From the NCBI RefSeq assembly GCF_021044565.1, contig NZ_CP087997.1:2790001-2854000 (forward strand): a DNA stretch of 64,000 bases. The letters are read 5' to 3'. How positions within the stretch are numbered: the first letter of the stretch is position 1; each line of letters begins with the position of its first letter. The position numbers and the translations under genes were made by a program. Under the pieces are notes generated by a model. It was not told the origin of the DNA. It did no database searches and saw only the letters and a list, made by a program, of their open reading frames with translations. Below, piece by piece: positions 54,511-63,874 of the stretch. Source of the stretch: Subtercola endophyticus. GTDB lineage: Bacteria; Actinomycetota; Actinomycetes; Actinomycetales; Microbacteriaceae.

Positions 54511-54578
54511 CGAGAGCGACTGATGCGGACGAGAGCGACCGGCGCGGCGGTCGCTCTCGTCCGGAGGTGTCGCTTTCG
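54511..54578. repeat. AGAGCGA-type long hairpin, locus 2
   Basis: The inner 14 bp pair perfectly (54527-54540 with 54549-54562). Outer CGAGAGCGAC (54511-54520) pairs with nine of ten bases near 54569-54578. It shares the AGAGCGA core and layout with the hairpin at 34351 and lies just before the rraA 3' end. Confidence 0.7.
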
Positions 54579-54608
54579 GCGAGGCTACGGGGCGACAGCG
54601 CGCTAGCG

Positions 54609-55073
54609 TCAGCGCTCCACGAGGATGCCGTCTTCGTCGCAGAAGATGAGCGCGCCGGGGCGGAAGGTGACGCCGTCGATCAGCAGAGTCTCGTCGACGT
54701 CGCCCGCACCCGACTTCGAGCTCTTACGGGGATTACTGCCGAGCGCCTTGAGGCCGAGCTCGAGGCCGCCGATCGCCGCGCGGTCGCGGATCGCGCCGAA
54801 AATCACGACACCCGACCAGTCGTTGGCGACGGCGCTGGCCGCGATCAGGTCGCCCATGAGCGCCGATCGGAGCGAGCATCCGCCGTCGACGACTAAGACG
54901 TCACCGTGGCCCGGGGTGCCCAGCATCTGCTTGACCAGACCGTTGTCTTCGAGACAGCGGATGGTGCGCACAGAGCCGGAGAACCGGGAGTGACCGCCCA
55001 GATTCTGCAGCTGAAGCGAGACGGACTGCAGCTCCTCGCCGCGCTCGTCGTAGAGGTCGGCCGTCGCCAGCAC
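54609..55073 (-). CDS. rraA: RraA-family protein (ribonuclease activity regulator)
   Basis: This 154-residue protein has the RraA fold, with ATADLYDERG at the start, GDVLVVDGGCSLRSALMGDLIA and the GVVIFGAIRD region. Members were described as RNase E regulators and many are in fact metal-dependent aldolases of 4-hydroxy-4-methyl-2-oxoglutarate type. The GTG start overlaps the malate synthase G stop in TAGTG, so it is co-translated with glyoxylate-shunt genes. That placement suggests a metabolic role, which is inferred. Confidence 0.9.
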   Translation of the reverse strand: MLATADLYDERGEELQSVSLQLQNLGGHSRFSGSVRTIRCLEDNGLVKQMLGTPGHGDVLVVDGGCSLRSALMGDLIAASAVANDWSGVVIFGAIRDRAAIGGLELGLKALGSNPRKSSKSGAGDVDETLLIDGVTFRPGALIFCDEDGILVER

Positions 55074-57268
55074 TACCCCACCTCCACGGGGCTGCCGAGA
55101 GCCTTCGCTTCGCGGCGGTAACGGTGCAGAAGAGGCTCGGTGTAGCCGCTCGGCTGAACCGTGCCCTCGAAGATGAGATCACGAGCCGCACGAAACGCCA
55201 GTCCGTCGAAGTCGGGCGCCATCGGTGAGTACAGCGCGTCGCCAGAGTTCTGCGAATCGACGATCGCGGCCATGCGCCGCAACGACTCCTCGACCTGCGG
55301 GGCCGTGATGAGCCCGTGCAGCAGCCAGTTCGCGACGTGCTGCGACGAGATGCGGCATGTGGCACGGTCTTCCATGAGGGCGACGTCGTGGATGTCGGGC
55401 ACTTTCGAGCATCCGATGCCCGCATCGACCCAGCGCACCACGTACCCCAGAATGCCTTGCACGTTGTTGTCGAGCTCGGCCTGTACCTCTTCGGGCGGGT
55501 ACGAGCGGGTCGCCAGGGGGATGCGCAGAATCTCGGTGACCTCGGCAGCCGTGCGCGAAGCGAGCTCACGTTGCACGGCGGGCACGTCGACCCGGTGGTA
55601 GTGCAGCGCGTGCAGTGTCGCAGCGGTCGGCGACGGCACCCACGCCGTGGTCGCCCCTTGCAACGGATGCTGCACCTTCTGCTCGAGCATGTCGGCCATC
55701 AGGTCGGGCATCGCCCACATGCCCTTGCCGATCTGCGCCCGGCCCGGCAGTCCCGCGGCAATGCCGATGTCGACGTTCGACGCCTCGTACGCCGCGATCC
55801 ACGGCTGCGCCTTCATTTCGGCCTTGCGAACGAACGGCCCCGCGAGCATCGACGTGTGGATCTCGTCACCGGTGCGGTCGAGAAAACCCGTGTTGATGAA
55901 CACGACACGGTCGGCGGCGACCCGGATGCACGCATCGAGGTTCACCGAGGTTCGACGTTCTTCGTCCATGATGCCGAGCTTGATCGATCGCTCAGGCAGC
56001 CCCAGCAGCTGCTCGACCCGTGCGAACAGCTCAACCGCGAACGCGACCTCGTCGGGCCCGTGCATCTTGGGCTTCACGATGTACATCGACCCGGTCAGCG
56101 AGTTCGGCAGCAGGCTCTCGCCACGAATGTCGCCGACCGAACCGAGCGCGGTCATGATCGCATCGAGAATTCCCTCCGGAATCTCGTTGCCCGCCGGGTC
56201 GAGAATCGCGTCTGTCGTCATGAGGTGCCCGACGTTGCGGATGAACAACAGCGACCGGCCGCGCAGGGTTTCGGTACGACCATCCGGTGTCGTGTACTCA
56301 CGGTCGGGGTTCATGCCACGCACAAACGTACGGCCGCCCTTGCTCACCTCTTCTGACAGCGTGCCCGCGTTCAGCTCCCGCCAGTTGCGGTAGCCGATCA
56401 CTTTGTCCGCGGCGTCGACCGCCGCGACCGAGTCTTCGAGGTCCATGATCGTGGTGACCGCCGACTCGAGCAGCACGTCGAAGACGCCCGCGGGGTCGGT
56501 CTGGCCGATGGGATGCTCGCGGTCGACCAGCACCTCCAGATGCAGCCCATGGTGCACGAACACCAGGGCAATAGGCATTGCCGGGTCTCCCCGATAGCCC
56601 AAAAATGCACCCGCGTCGCCGAGCCCTGTCGACCCGGCCGGAGTGACGACCACCAGCTCCCCCTCCTCAACCGAGTACCCGAGCGCATCGGCGTGACTGC
56701 CGCTCGCCAACGGAATCGCCTGATCGAGAAAACGCCGCGCCTCGGCGACCACGGCAGAGCCGCGCGTCGCGTTGTAGCCCGTACCGACAGCCAGCTCCCC
56801 CGTGCGGTCGATGGCGTCGGTGCCGTACAGCGCGTCGTAGAGCGAACCCCACCGGGCGTTGACCGCGTTGGCGGCGAACCGGCGGTTCAGCAACGGCACC
56901 ACGAGCTGCGGGCCCGCCTGCAGCCGGATCTCGTCGTCGACACCCTCGGTCGTGACGTAGCCGACTGCTGGTGACCCCTCGGCGCCGTCGGCCGTCCCGG
57001 TCAGGTAGCCGATCTCGTGCAGAAACGCGAGGTACCGCTCGGCATCCACCGGCCCGGGCGCCGCACGATGGTACGCGTCGATGCGTCCCTGCAGGTCGTC
57101 ACGGATGCCCAGCAGCTCGGCATTCCGCGGCGCGAGATCAGCCAGCAGAGCCGAAACACCGGCCCAGAAGGCGTCGGCCTCGAGGCCCGTTTCAGGCAGC
57201 GCCTCGCTGGCGAAGTCGTACAGCGGCCGGTCGATCGACAACCCGGCCGCAGTGATCCGGTCGTTCAT
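55073..57268 (-). CDS. glcB: Malate synthase G
   Basis: This 731-residue enzyme condenses glyoxylate and acetyl-CoA to malate. Its length and [18 protein letters not shown] [31 protein letters not shown] and the late [18 protein letters not shown] motif identify the monomeric G type. It is coupled by ATGA overlap to the upstream aceB and by TAGTG to rraA. Having a second malate synthase of a different class next door is unusual. Confidence 0.95.
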   Translation of the reverse strand: MNDRITAAGLSIDRPLYDFASEALPETGLEADAFWAGVSALLADLAPRNAELLGIRDDLQGRIDAYHRAAPGPVDAERYLAFLHEIGYLTGTADGAEGSPAVGYVTTEGVDDEIRLQAGPQLVVPLLNRRFAANAVNARWGSLYDALYGTDAIDRTGELAVGTGYNATRGSAVVAEARRFLDQAIPLASGSHADALGYSVEEGELVVVTPAGSTGLGDAGAFLGYRGDPAMPIALVFVHHGLHLEVLVDREHPIGQTDPAGVFDVLLESAVTTIMDLEDSVAAVDAADKVIGYRNWRELNAGTLSEEVSKGGRTFVRGMNPDREYTTPDGRTETLRGRSLLFIRNVGHLMTTDAILDPAGNEIPEGILDAIMTALGSVGDIRGESLLPNSLTGSMYIVKPKMHGPDEVAFAVELFARVEQLLGLPERSIKLGIMDEERRTSVNLDACIRVAADRVVFINTGFLDRTGDEIHTSMLAGPFVRKAEMKAQPWIAAYEASNVDIGIAAGLPGRAQIGKGMWAMPDLMADMLEQKVQHPLQGATTAWVPSPTAATLHALHYHRVDVPAVQRELASRTAAEVTEILRIPLATRSYPPEEVQAELDNNVQGILGYVVRWVDAGIGCSKVPDIHDVALMEDRATCRISSQHVANWLLHGLITAPQVEESLRRMAAIVDSQNSGDALYSPMAPDFDGLAFRAARDLIFEGTVQPSGYTEPLLHRYRREAKALGSPVEVG

Positions 57269-58893
57269 GCGGCCACCGCAACCAATTCGTCGACCAGATA
57301 GTGCGCGTAGGCCGGAATGGTGAGGTACGTCGGGAAGTCGTCTTCGAGCGCAACCAACCGCACGATGTCGGCGGCGCGGTCGAACTGGTCACCGTCGAAG
57401 CGCTCGGCGGCACTCACCTGCGCCTCGAGTTCGGCGTTCACCGACGACACCGTCAGGCGGGTGCCCTCTTCTGTGACCACGGCGTAGTGGATCCACTGCC
57501 ACAGCTGGGCGCGGGAGATCTCGGCGGCCGACGCGTCGGCGACGATGTTCTCCAGCTCAACGGCACCGACACCACGCAGCCAGCTCTCGATGTACCGAAG
57601 CGCGACGGAGACGTTCGAGCGTACGCCGGCGTCGGTCACCGTCTTGTCGAGAGAGCGCACATCGAGCAGCTGCTCTGCCGTGACATTCACATCGGAACGC
57701 AGAAGGTCGATCTGGTTCGGGCGCGTGCCCAGCTCGTGATCGAACTCGGCGCGAGCCGTGAGAATCAGGGCCGGATTTGCGACCCAGGTTCCATCGAACC
57801 CGTCGCGCACCTCGCGTCGCTTGTCTTCCGAGATGCGAGCGAGCGACTCCTGAGTGAGTTCCGGCTTGCCGGCGTCGGGGATGAACGCGCTCATGCCTCC
57901 GATGGCATATGCGCCGCGCTTGTGGCAGGTGGCGACGAGCAGCTCGGTGTAGCTGCGCATGAACGGCACCGTCATCGTGACCCGCGTGCGGTCGGGGAAG
58001 ACGAACTGACGGCCGCGTTCCCGGTACGACTTGATGAAGCTGAACAGGTAGTCCCAGCGACCGGCGTTGAGCCCGGCGCAGTGGTCGCGCAGCTCGTACA
58101 GAATCTCTTCCATCTCGAAGGCGGCCGAGATGGTTTCGATGAGAACCGTGGCCCGAATCGTTCCGTGCTGAAGTCCCAGAGCGTTCTCGGTGAAGGTGAA
58201 GATGTCGTCCCACAACCGCGCCTCGAGGTGGTCTTCGAGCTTCGGCAGGTAGAAGTACGGCCCCTTGCCCGAATCGATCAGCTTCTGCGCGTTGTGGAAC
58301 ACGTAGAGCCCGAAGTCCACCAGCGAAGCCGAGGCCGCTTGACGCTGCCCCGCGCGGTCGGTGAACTTGAGGTGCTTCTCCACCAGGTGCCAGCCGCGCG
58401 GCCGCATCACGATGGTCGGAAGTTCGCCGCTGTGCAGCCGATGGGTCTCACCGTCGTCGTCGACGTAGTCGAGTTCGCGGCGCACCGCGTCGAAGAGGGT
58501 CAGTTGACCGCCGATGATGTTGCTCCAGGTCGGGCTGGTGGCGTCTTCGAGGTCGGCGCCCCAGGCCTTCGCGCCCGAGTTCAGCGCCTGCACCGCGCTT
58601 TCGCGATCGACGGGTCCGGTGATCTCCACACGGCGGTCTTCGAGCCCGGGGCCGGCACCGGCTACCTTCCACTGGTCGTCGCGACGAATGGATGCGGTCT
58701 CCGGCAGAAAGCGGAAGTCGCGCCCGTTCTCCACGGCGATGCGCCGGGCCATGCGGTCGTGCAGGCGCTCCTGACGGCGGTGCGCGAACTGGTCGTGCAG
58801 CCGAGCGACGAAGGCGAGGGCATCCGGGGTCAGAATCTCGTCGAAACGGAACTCGTCGGCTCCACGGATCTCAATGCGTGTGTTTGCGGTCAT
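57265..58893 (-). CDS. aceB: Malate synthase A
   Basis: This 542-residue enzyme is the A-type malate synthase, with the segments [59 protein letters not shown] and [14 protein letters not shown]. It performs the same reaction as the next gene. It is divergent from isocitrate lyase over a 173-bp region, so both halves of the glyoxylate shunt start from one control region. Confidence 0.95.
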   Translation of the reverse strand: MTANTRIEIRGADEFRFDEILTPDALAFVARLHDQFAHRRQERLHDRMARRIAVENGRDFRFLPETASIRRDDQWKVAGAGPGLEDRRVEITGPVDRESAVQALNSGAKAWGADLEDATSPTWSNIIGGQLTLFDAVRRELDYVDDDGETHRLHSGELPTIVMRPRGWHLVEKHLKFTDRAGQRQAASASLVDFGLYVFHNAQKLIDSGKGPYFYLPKLEDHLEARLWDDIFTFTENALGLQHGTIRATVLIETISAAFEMEEILYELRDHCAGLNAGRWDYLFSFIKSYRERGRQFVFPDRTRVTMTVPFMRSYTELLVATCHKRGAYAIGGMSAFIPDAGKPELTQESLARISEDKRREVRDGFDGTWVANPALILTARAEFDHELGTRPNQIDLLRSDVNVTAEQLLDVRSLDKTVTDAGVRSNVSVALRYIESWLRGVGAVELENIVADASAAEISRAQLWQWIHYAVVTEEGTRLTVSSVNAELEAQVSAAERFDGDQFDRAADIVRLVALEDDFPTYLTIPAYAHYLVDELVAVAA

Positions 58894-58939
58894 GGTTCAA
58901 CTATCGAGTCAGCACGAGACCCTCGACCTCGGTAATGCG

Positions 58940-58989
58940 GCAGAAAAACACCAGTTCTTCTACTTCTCAGAGTTCTGCAGAAACTTCTG
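58940..58989. promoter_or_regulatory. TTCTGCAGAA palindrome in aceB/aceA control region
   Basis: The perfect 10-bp palindrome TTCTGCAGAA (58973-58982) is flanked by half-sites GCAGAA (58940-58945) and TTCTG (58985-58989). It lies between the divergent malate synthase A and isocitrate lyase genes and may bind the RamB-like regulator. The known RamB motif is different (a TTTGCAAA-type site), so this is only positional support. Confidence 0.4.
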
Positions 58990-59066
58990 GTCACGGATCA
59001 CGGTTCGAGGTCGAATCGCCCCCGCAGAGTGGTGTGAAGACCCCCGCCGCTCGAAAAGGAAACGAC

Positions 59067-60662
59067 ATGACTGAGTACACAGACGACATCGATGCCATCC
59101 AGGCCCTGAAGCAAAAAGCCGGGGCATCGTGGGACGCGATCAACCCGGAGTACGTCGCACGTATGCGAACGCAGAACCGCTTCAAGACAGGCCTCGAGAT
59201 CGCGCAGTACACGGCCGACATCATGCGCCGCGATATGGAGGAGTACGACGCGGACTCTTCGGTCTACACCCAGTCGCTCGGTGTCTGGCACGGCTTCATC
59301 GGGCAGCAGAAGCTGATCTCGATCAAGAAGCACCTCAAAACCACGAACAAGCGCTACCTCTACCTGTCGGGATGGATGGTCGCAGCGCTTCGCTCCGAGT
59401 TCGGTCCGCTGCCCGACCAGTCCATGCACGAGAAGACCGCGGTACCGGCGCTCGTTGCGGAGCTGTACACGTTCCTTCGGCAAGCCGATGTTCGTGAGCT
59501 CGATCTGCTGTTCACGCAGCTCGACTCGGCCCGCGCCGCCGGTGACGAGACCGCCGTCGACTTCATCCAGTCGCAGATCACCAACTACGAGACCCACGTA
59601 GTGCCGATCATCGCCGACATCGATGCCGGCTTCGGCAACCCCGAGGCGACCTACCTTCTCGCCAAGAAGATGATCGAAGCCGGCGCCTGTGCCATCCAGA
59701 TCGAGAACCAGGTCTCTGACGAGAAGCAGTGCGGTCATCAAGACGGCAAGGTCACCGTGCCGCACGAAGACTTTCTCGCCAAGATCAACGCGGTGCGGTA
59801 TGCCTTCCTCGAACTCGGTATCGACAATGGCATCATCGTCGCCCGCACCGACTCGCTCGGCGCCGGTCTGACCCAGAAGCTCGCCGTCTCCAATGAGCCT
59901 GGCGATCTGGGCGACCAGTACAACTCGTTCCTCGACGTTGACAACGTCACCGAGGCCGGTCTGAACAACGGCGACGTGATCATCCGTCGCGAAGGCAACC
60001 TGCTGCGGCCGAAGCGCCTGCCCAGCAACCTGTACCAGTTCCGTGCCGGCACGGGCGAAGACCGGGTCGTGCTCGACTGCATCACCTCGTTGCAGAACGG
60101 CGCGGACCTGCTGTGGATCGAGACCGAGAAGCCGAACGTCGAGCAGATCGCCGGCATGGTCGATCGCATCCGCGAGGTCATTCCCAACGCGAAGCTGGTC
60201 TACAACAACAGCCCCTCGTTCAACTGGACCCTGAACTTCCGCCAGCAGGCGTACGACGCGCTCGAGAAGCAGGGGGTGGATGTCACGGTCTACACCCGCG
60301 CCGAGCTGATGAGTGTCGACTACGACGACACCGAGCTCGCGCAGCTGGCTGACGAGATGATCCGCACGTTCCAGAGTGATGGATCCGCTCGCGCCGGTAT
60401 CTTCCACCACCTGATCACACTGCCGACCTACCACACGGCAGCATTGTCGACCGACGACCTCGCCAAAGGCTACTTCGGCGACGAGGGCATGCTCGCGTAC
60501 GTGAAGGGTGTGCAGCGCCGCGAGATCCGCGAGGGCATCGCGACGGTGAAGCACCAGAACATGTCGGGCAGCGACATCGGCGACAACCACAAGGAGTACT
60601 TCGCCGGCGACGCCGCCCTCAAGGCCGGTGGGCAGCACAACACCATGAACCAGTTCAGCTGA
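59067..60662 (+). CDS. aceA: Isocitrate lyase
   Basis: This 531-residue enzyme splits isocitrate to glyoxylate and succinate. SDEKQCGHQDGKV near residue 220 carries the catalytic Cys in KQCGH. This motif and the length belong to the long, pseudomonad-type clade rather than the shorter KKCGH mycobacterial Icl1 type. ATG 59067 follows AAAAGGA and excludes the upstream extension. It is followed by a strong terminator and the RamB-like gene. Confidence 0.95.
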   Translation: MTEYTDDIDAIQALKQKAGASWDAINPEYVARMRTQNRFKTGLEIAQYTADIMRRDMEEYDADSSVYTQSLGVWHGFIGQQKLISIKKHLKTTNKRYLYLSGWMVAALRSEFGPLPDQSMHEKTAVPALVAELYTFLRQADVRELDLLFTQLDSARAAGDETAVDFIQSQITNYETHVVPIIADIDAGFGNPEATYLLAKKMIEAGACAIQIENQVSDEKQCGHQDGKVTVPHEDFLAKINAVRYAFLELGIDNGIIVARTDSLGAGLTQKLAVSNEPGDLGDQYNSFLDVDNVTEAGLNNGDVIIRREGNLLRPKRLPSNLYQFRAGTGEDRVVLDCITSLQNGADLLWIETEKPNVEQIAGMVDRIREVIPNAKLVYNNSPSFNWTLNFRQQAYDALEKQGVDVTVYTRAELMSVDYDDTELAQLADEMIRTFQSDGSARAGIFHHLITLPTYHTAALSTDDLAKGYFGDEGMLAYVKGVQRREIREGIATVKHQNMSGSDIGDNHKEYFAGDAALKAGGQHNTMNQFS

Positions 60663-60667
60663 CAACA

Positions 60668-60706
60668 ACAACGAGAGCCCTCGCCGAGCGGGGGCTCTCG
60701 TTGTTA
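60668..60706 (+). terminator. Terminator after isocitrate lyase
   Basis: A perfect 14-bp stem pairs 60668-60681 with 60693-60706, with GTTGTT at the 3' side. It starts five bases after the isocitrate lyase stop. Confidence 0.9.
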
Positions 60707-60798
60707 AAAAGCGGGTTTCTTCTGTTTATCGCAAAAAGCGCCGATGTCGTTCGAACGAACTCGGCCGGCAACACGCGGCGAGACGACACGATTGCTAC

Positions 60799-62232
60799 AT
60801 GCCCGATTCGCTCACCGTCGGAAGACGGATTCGCCAGCTGCGCTCAGACCGCGGCCTCACCCTCGACGCCCTCGGCTCGGCGATCGGCCGCGCCGCCTCG
60901 CAGGTCTCCGTGGTCGAGAACGGCAAGCGCGAACTGAAGCTCGGCGAGATGCAGCGCTTCGCCGACGCTCTCAACGTGACCGTCGAGCAACTGCTCAGCG
61001 AAGAGGCTCCGAGCGAACGGGTCGCACTCGAGATCGCGCTCACGCGCATCCAGCAAGGCCAGCTCTACTCCTCGCTCGGCCTGCCCGCCGTGCCGCCCCG
61101 CAAGACCCTCAGCGACGAGGCGATCAAGACGATTCTCGGGCTGCACGCTGAGCTCGAACGGATGCACGGCGAACGCATCGCGACCCCCGAAGAGGCCAGG
61201 CGGGCGAACACGGTGCTGCGCGCCCAGATGCGCAGACGCGGCAACTACTTCGCCGAACTCGAGAGCACCGCCAAAGACCTGCTCGCCGCCGTGGGGCATC
61301 GCGGCGGGCCGCTCTCGCAGCGCGTCGCCTCCGATCTGGCTTCGCACCTCGGCTTCAGCCTGCACTACGTGGCAGATCTGCCGGGGTCGACGCGGTCGAT
61401 CACCGACCTCGCGAACGGGCGCATCTATGTGCCGCGTGGGCAGAACCCCGACGCCGACCCCCGCACCGTGCTTCTGCAGGCCCTCTCCAGCCACGTGCTC
61501 GGCCACGACACCCCCACCGACTACGCCGAGTTCTTGAGGCAGCGGGTGGAGACGAACTATCTCGCGGGTGCGCTGCTCATCCCCGAACACACCGCGGTGG
61601 AATTCTTGACCGCCGCGAAGGCGCAGCGTGAACTGAGCGTCGAAGACCTTCGTGACGCGTTCGGCACGACCTACGAGACCGCCGCCCATCGGTTCACCAA
61701 CCTGGCGACGCAGCACCTGGGCATTCCGGTGCATTTCTTGAAGGTGCACGAATCGGGCTCGGTCGTGAAGGCTTACGAGAACGACGACGTCGCTCTGCCG
61801 ACGGATGCCCTGGGCAGCGTCGAGGGCATGACAGTGTGCCGCTACTGGAGTGCCCGGCAGGTGTTCGACGCCGAAGACCGCTTCAGCCCGTACCACCAGT
61901 ACACGGACAAGCCGACGGGTACGTACTGGTGCACCTCGCGCATCCAGTCGTCTTCTCGCGGGCACTTCTCGATCAGCGTGGGTACCGCCTTCGCCGAGGC
62001 GCGCTGGTTTCGCGGGCGCGACACCACGACCCGGTTCACGTCGACCTGCCCCGATGAGTCGTGCTGCCGCAAGCCGCCGACAACGCTGTCGCGCAAGTGG
62101 CAGAGCCACGCCTGGCCGAGTGCCAAGCTGAACTCGTCGCTGCTGGCGGCGCTGCCGACCGGCAGCTTCGCCGGGGTCGACAACACCGAGGTGTTCGAGT
62201 TTCTCGAGCGGCACGCGCCGTCCGAGTCTTGA
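60799..62232 (+). CDS. ramB: RamB-like XRE/ScfR regulator of acetate metabolism
   Basis: This 477-residue regulator has an XRE helix-turn-helix (residues ~5-60, with SQVSVVENGKRELKLGEMQRFADAL), a central IrrE-like domain and a C-terminal ScfR domain with several Cys (TCPDESCCRKP). This order matches RamB, which controls isocitrate lyase and malate synthase in corynebacteria. In the IrrE-like part the metalloprotease motif reads HVLGH, lacking the catalytic Glu, so protease activity is doubtful. It lies 136 bp after aceA, the expected target. Confidence 0.88.
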   Translation: MPDSLTVGRRIRQLRSDRGLTLDALGSAIGRAASQVSVVENGKRELKLGEMQRFADALNVTVEQLLSEEAPSERVALEIALTRIQQGQLYSSLGLPAVPPRKTLSDEAIKTILGLHAELERMHGERIATPEEARRANTVLRAQMRRRGNYFAELESTAKDLLAAVGHRGGPLSQRVASDLASHLGFSLHYVADLPGSTRSITDLANGRIYVPRGQNPDADPRTVLLQALSSHVLGHDTPTDYAEFLRQRVETNYLAGALLIPEHTAVEFLTAAKAQRELSVEDLRDAFGTTYETAAHRFTNLATQHLGIPVHFLKVHESGSVVKAYENDDVALPTDALGSVEGMTVCRYWSARQVFDAEDRFSPYHQYTDKPTGTYWCTSRIQSSSRGHFSISVGTAFAEARWFRGRDTTTRFTSTCPDESCCRKPPTTLSRKWQSHAWPSAKLNSSLLAALPTGSFAGVDNTEVFEFLERHAPSES

Positions 62233-62586
62233 ACCACGGCGAACCCTGAGGTCACCTAGCGGTTTCTGGCCTCGCCGACCGACGTCGCGAGCCTCGGCGG
62301 CAAAGTGCGCGCCGGGCGCGTGGGGCGTCGTCGACTCGCCGACGACGGGCAGAAATGGAGGCTCCATTCGAGCCAGAGACCTGCGTTATTCGCCGTTTCT
62401 CACTTTCTCGCGTTTTTCGGCGGCAACGACCCCCCTCTGATCAGGCATTTACTTTTCATGCGCAGCCCGAAACATGAGGCGACCTGCGTAATAGGCGCTT
62501 AATTGGCAGGATACGGCGAGGAAACCGGCGGCAGCTTCACTGAGGTCATCCCTAGCACCCGATCTCTTCGACCTCTTGGAGTCCGC
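62233..62586. other. Gene-free control region before the second sugar ABC system
   Basis: No gene is seen in these 354 bp. Two direct repeats start GACCTGCGT (62378 and 62481), and an odd palindrome, ATGGAG-G-CTCCAT, lies at 62355-62367. A GC-rich hairpin-like GTCGTCG...CGACGAC region is near 62327. These may be operators or the 3' end of ramB mRNA. Confidence 0.5.
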
Positions 62587-63729
62587 ATGAAACTTCCGAA
62601 ACTCGCCGCGGGCCTTGCGCTGGCCGCCGGCGTGACGCTCGTTCTGGCGGCGTGTACGCCGGCAACCGGCGGCACCTCGGCCGCAAGCACCTCGACAGCC
62701 GATCTCACAGCCGCGCAGACGGCCTGCGTCGCGGCCGTGAAGGCAGATGTCACCGCCGCCTCGGCCGACACGGCGCTGGTCGCGCCCACCGCACCTCTTG
62801 ACCTCAGCGCCCTCTCGGGCAAGACCGTGTGGTTCATCACGGTCACCATGAACCAATTCTCGACCGACATGGCCACCGGCGTGCAGGCCGCTGCGGATGC
62901 CGCCGGCGTGAAGCTCACCACCTATGACGGCCAAGGCCAGGCCAACCGCTTCAACGAGGGCATCGAACAGGCTGTCGCCCAGGGCGCCGGAGGAATCATT
63001 CTGGTGGGCATCGACCCGTCAGTCGTGAGCGCCTCACTCGCCGATGCGGCAGCCGCGGGAATCCCGGTTCAGAACAACCTCAACGGTGACCCCTCCGACG
63101 CGGTACCGACCGGCATGTACGACAACCTGACCTCCGACTTCACAAAAGACGGTGAGACCGAGGCCAAGTGGGCACTGATCGACTCGGGCTGCAAGGCCGA
63201 CATGGTGTCGCTGTACTCGAGTTCGGTCGCGGTCTGGCAGAAGATGTTCGACGGCGCGCAGTCGGTGTTCACGAAGTACTGTGCAACCGACTGCAAGCTG
63301 ACCGGCCTGAACGTCGACATTGCCAACGTGTCGACCGACATCGGCAGCCAGCTGGGCACGGCACTTCAGAAAGACCAGAACGTCGACTATGTCTACCCGG
63401 TGTGGGACAGCGCGGTACCGTTCGTCTCTCCGGTGCTCGCCGCAGCGAATTCGAAAGCCAAGATCATGAGCCGCGACGGCCTGCAGGTCAACCTCGATGC
63501 GATTGTCGCCGGCACCCAGACGATGACCGTAGCGATGCCACCGACCGCCTGGATCGGCTGGGCGGCATTCGATGACGTCGCACGCAAGATGACGGGCGCG
63601 GCCTCACAGAACTACGTGATTCCGACCCGGCTCATCGACCCCTCGAACATCGGTGACGGCACGGCTGCCACCCTGTTCCCGAACTACACCGGCTACGAGT
63701 CGGCGTTCACCACCGCCTGGGGCAAGTAG
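62587..63729 (+). CDS. Sugar ABC transporter substrate-binding lipoprotein (CUT2-like)
   Basis: This protein of about 380 residues has a lipobox LVLAAC (Cys near residue 22) and a ribose-binding-type periplasmic fold. FITVTMNQFSTDMATGVQAAADAAGVKLTTYDGQ and NEGIEQAVAQGAGGIILVGIDP are typical of the CUT2/Peripla_BP_4 class. ATG 62587 follows TTGGAG. It is a different importer class from the CUT1 system at 40-43 kb. A long hairpin separates it from the next gene. Confidence 0.88.
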   Translation: MKLPKLAAGLALAAGVTLVLAACTPATGGTSAASTSTADLTAAQTACVAAVKADVTAASADTALVAPTAPLDLSALSGKTVWFITVTMNQFSTDMATGVQAAADAAGVKLTTYDGQGQANRFNEGIEQAVAQGAGGIILVGIDPSVVSASLADAAAAGIPVQNNLNGDPSDAVPTGMYDNLTSDFTKDGETEAKWALIDSGCKADMVSLYSSSVAVWQKMFDGAQSVFTKYCATDCKLTGLNVDIANVSTDIGSQLGTALQKDQNVDYVYPVWDSAVPFVSPVLAAANSKAKIMSRDGLQVNLDAIVAGTQTMTVAMPPTAWIGWAAFDDVARKMTGAASQNYVIPTRLIDPSNIGDGTAATLFPNYTGYESAFTTAWGK

Positions 63730-63757
63730 CCGCCTACCCACGGTCGGCACCCCCCGT

Positions 63758-63789
63758 GGCCGGGATGCTCAAGCTCGAGCATCCCGGCC
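63758..63789 (+). terminator. Intercistronic hairpin after the second binding protein
   Basis: A perfect 13-bp stem pairs 63758-63770 with 63777-63789. Like the hairpin at 42097 it directly follows a binding-protein gene and precedes other transporter genes, suiting differential expression. Confidence 0.8.
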
Positions 63790-63874
63790 CACCTCCACCT
63801 AGCATCCGTTTCACTACATCGTCGCCGCACAGCCGAACTCCCCCTTTCGATTGTGTGAGAAATGAGCAGCCAGT

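Noticed and set aside
57301..58935. 544-codon plus-strand frame opposite malate synthase A
   Set aside because: It is the mirror of aceB, with no domain and no plausible start signal.
58998..60671. 557-codon open frame on the minus strand opposite isocitrate lyase
   Set aside because: It lies wholly antisense to a well-conserved enzyme gene and has no recognisable domain or ribosome binding site. Long antisense frames are expected at this GC content.
60844..62367. 507-codon minus-strand frame opposite the RamB-like gene
   Set aside because: It is antisense to a conserved regulator, and its composition matches a GC shadow frame.
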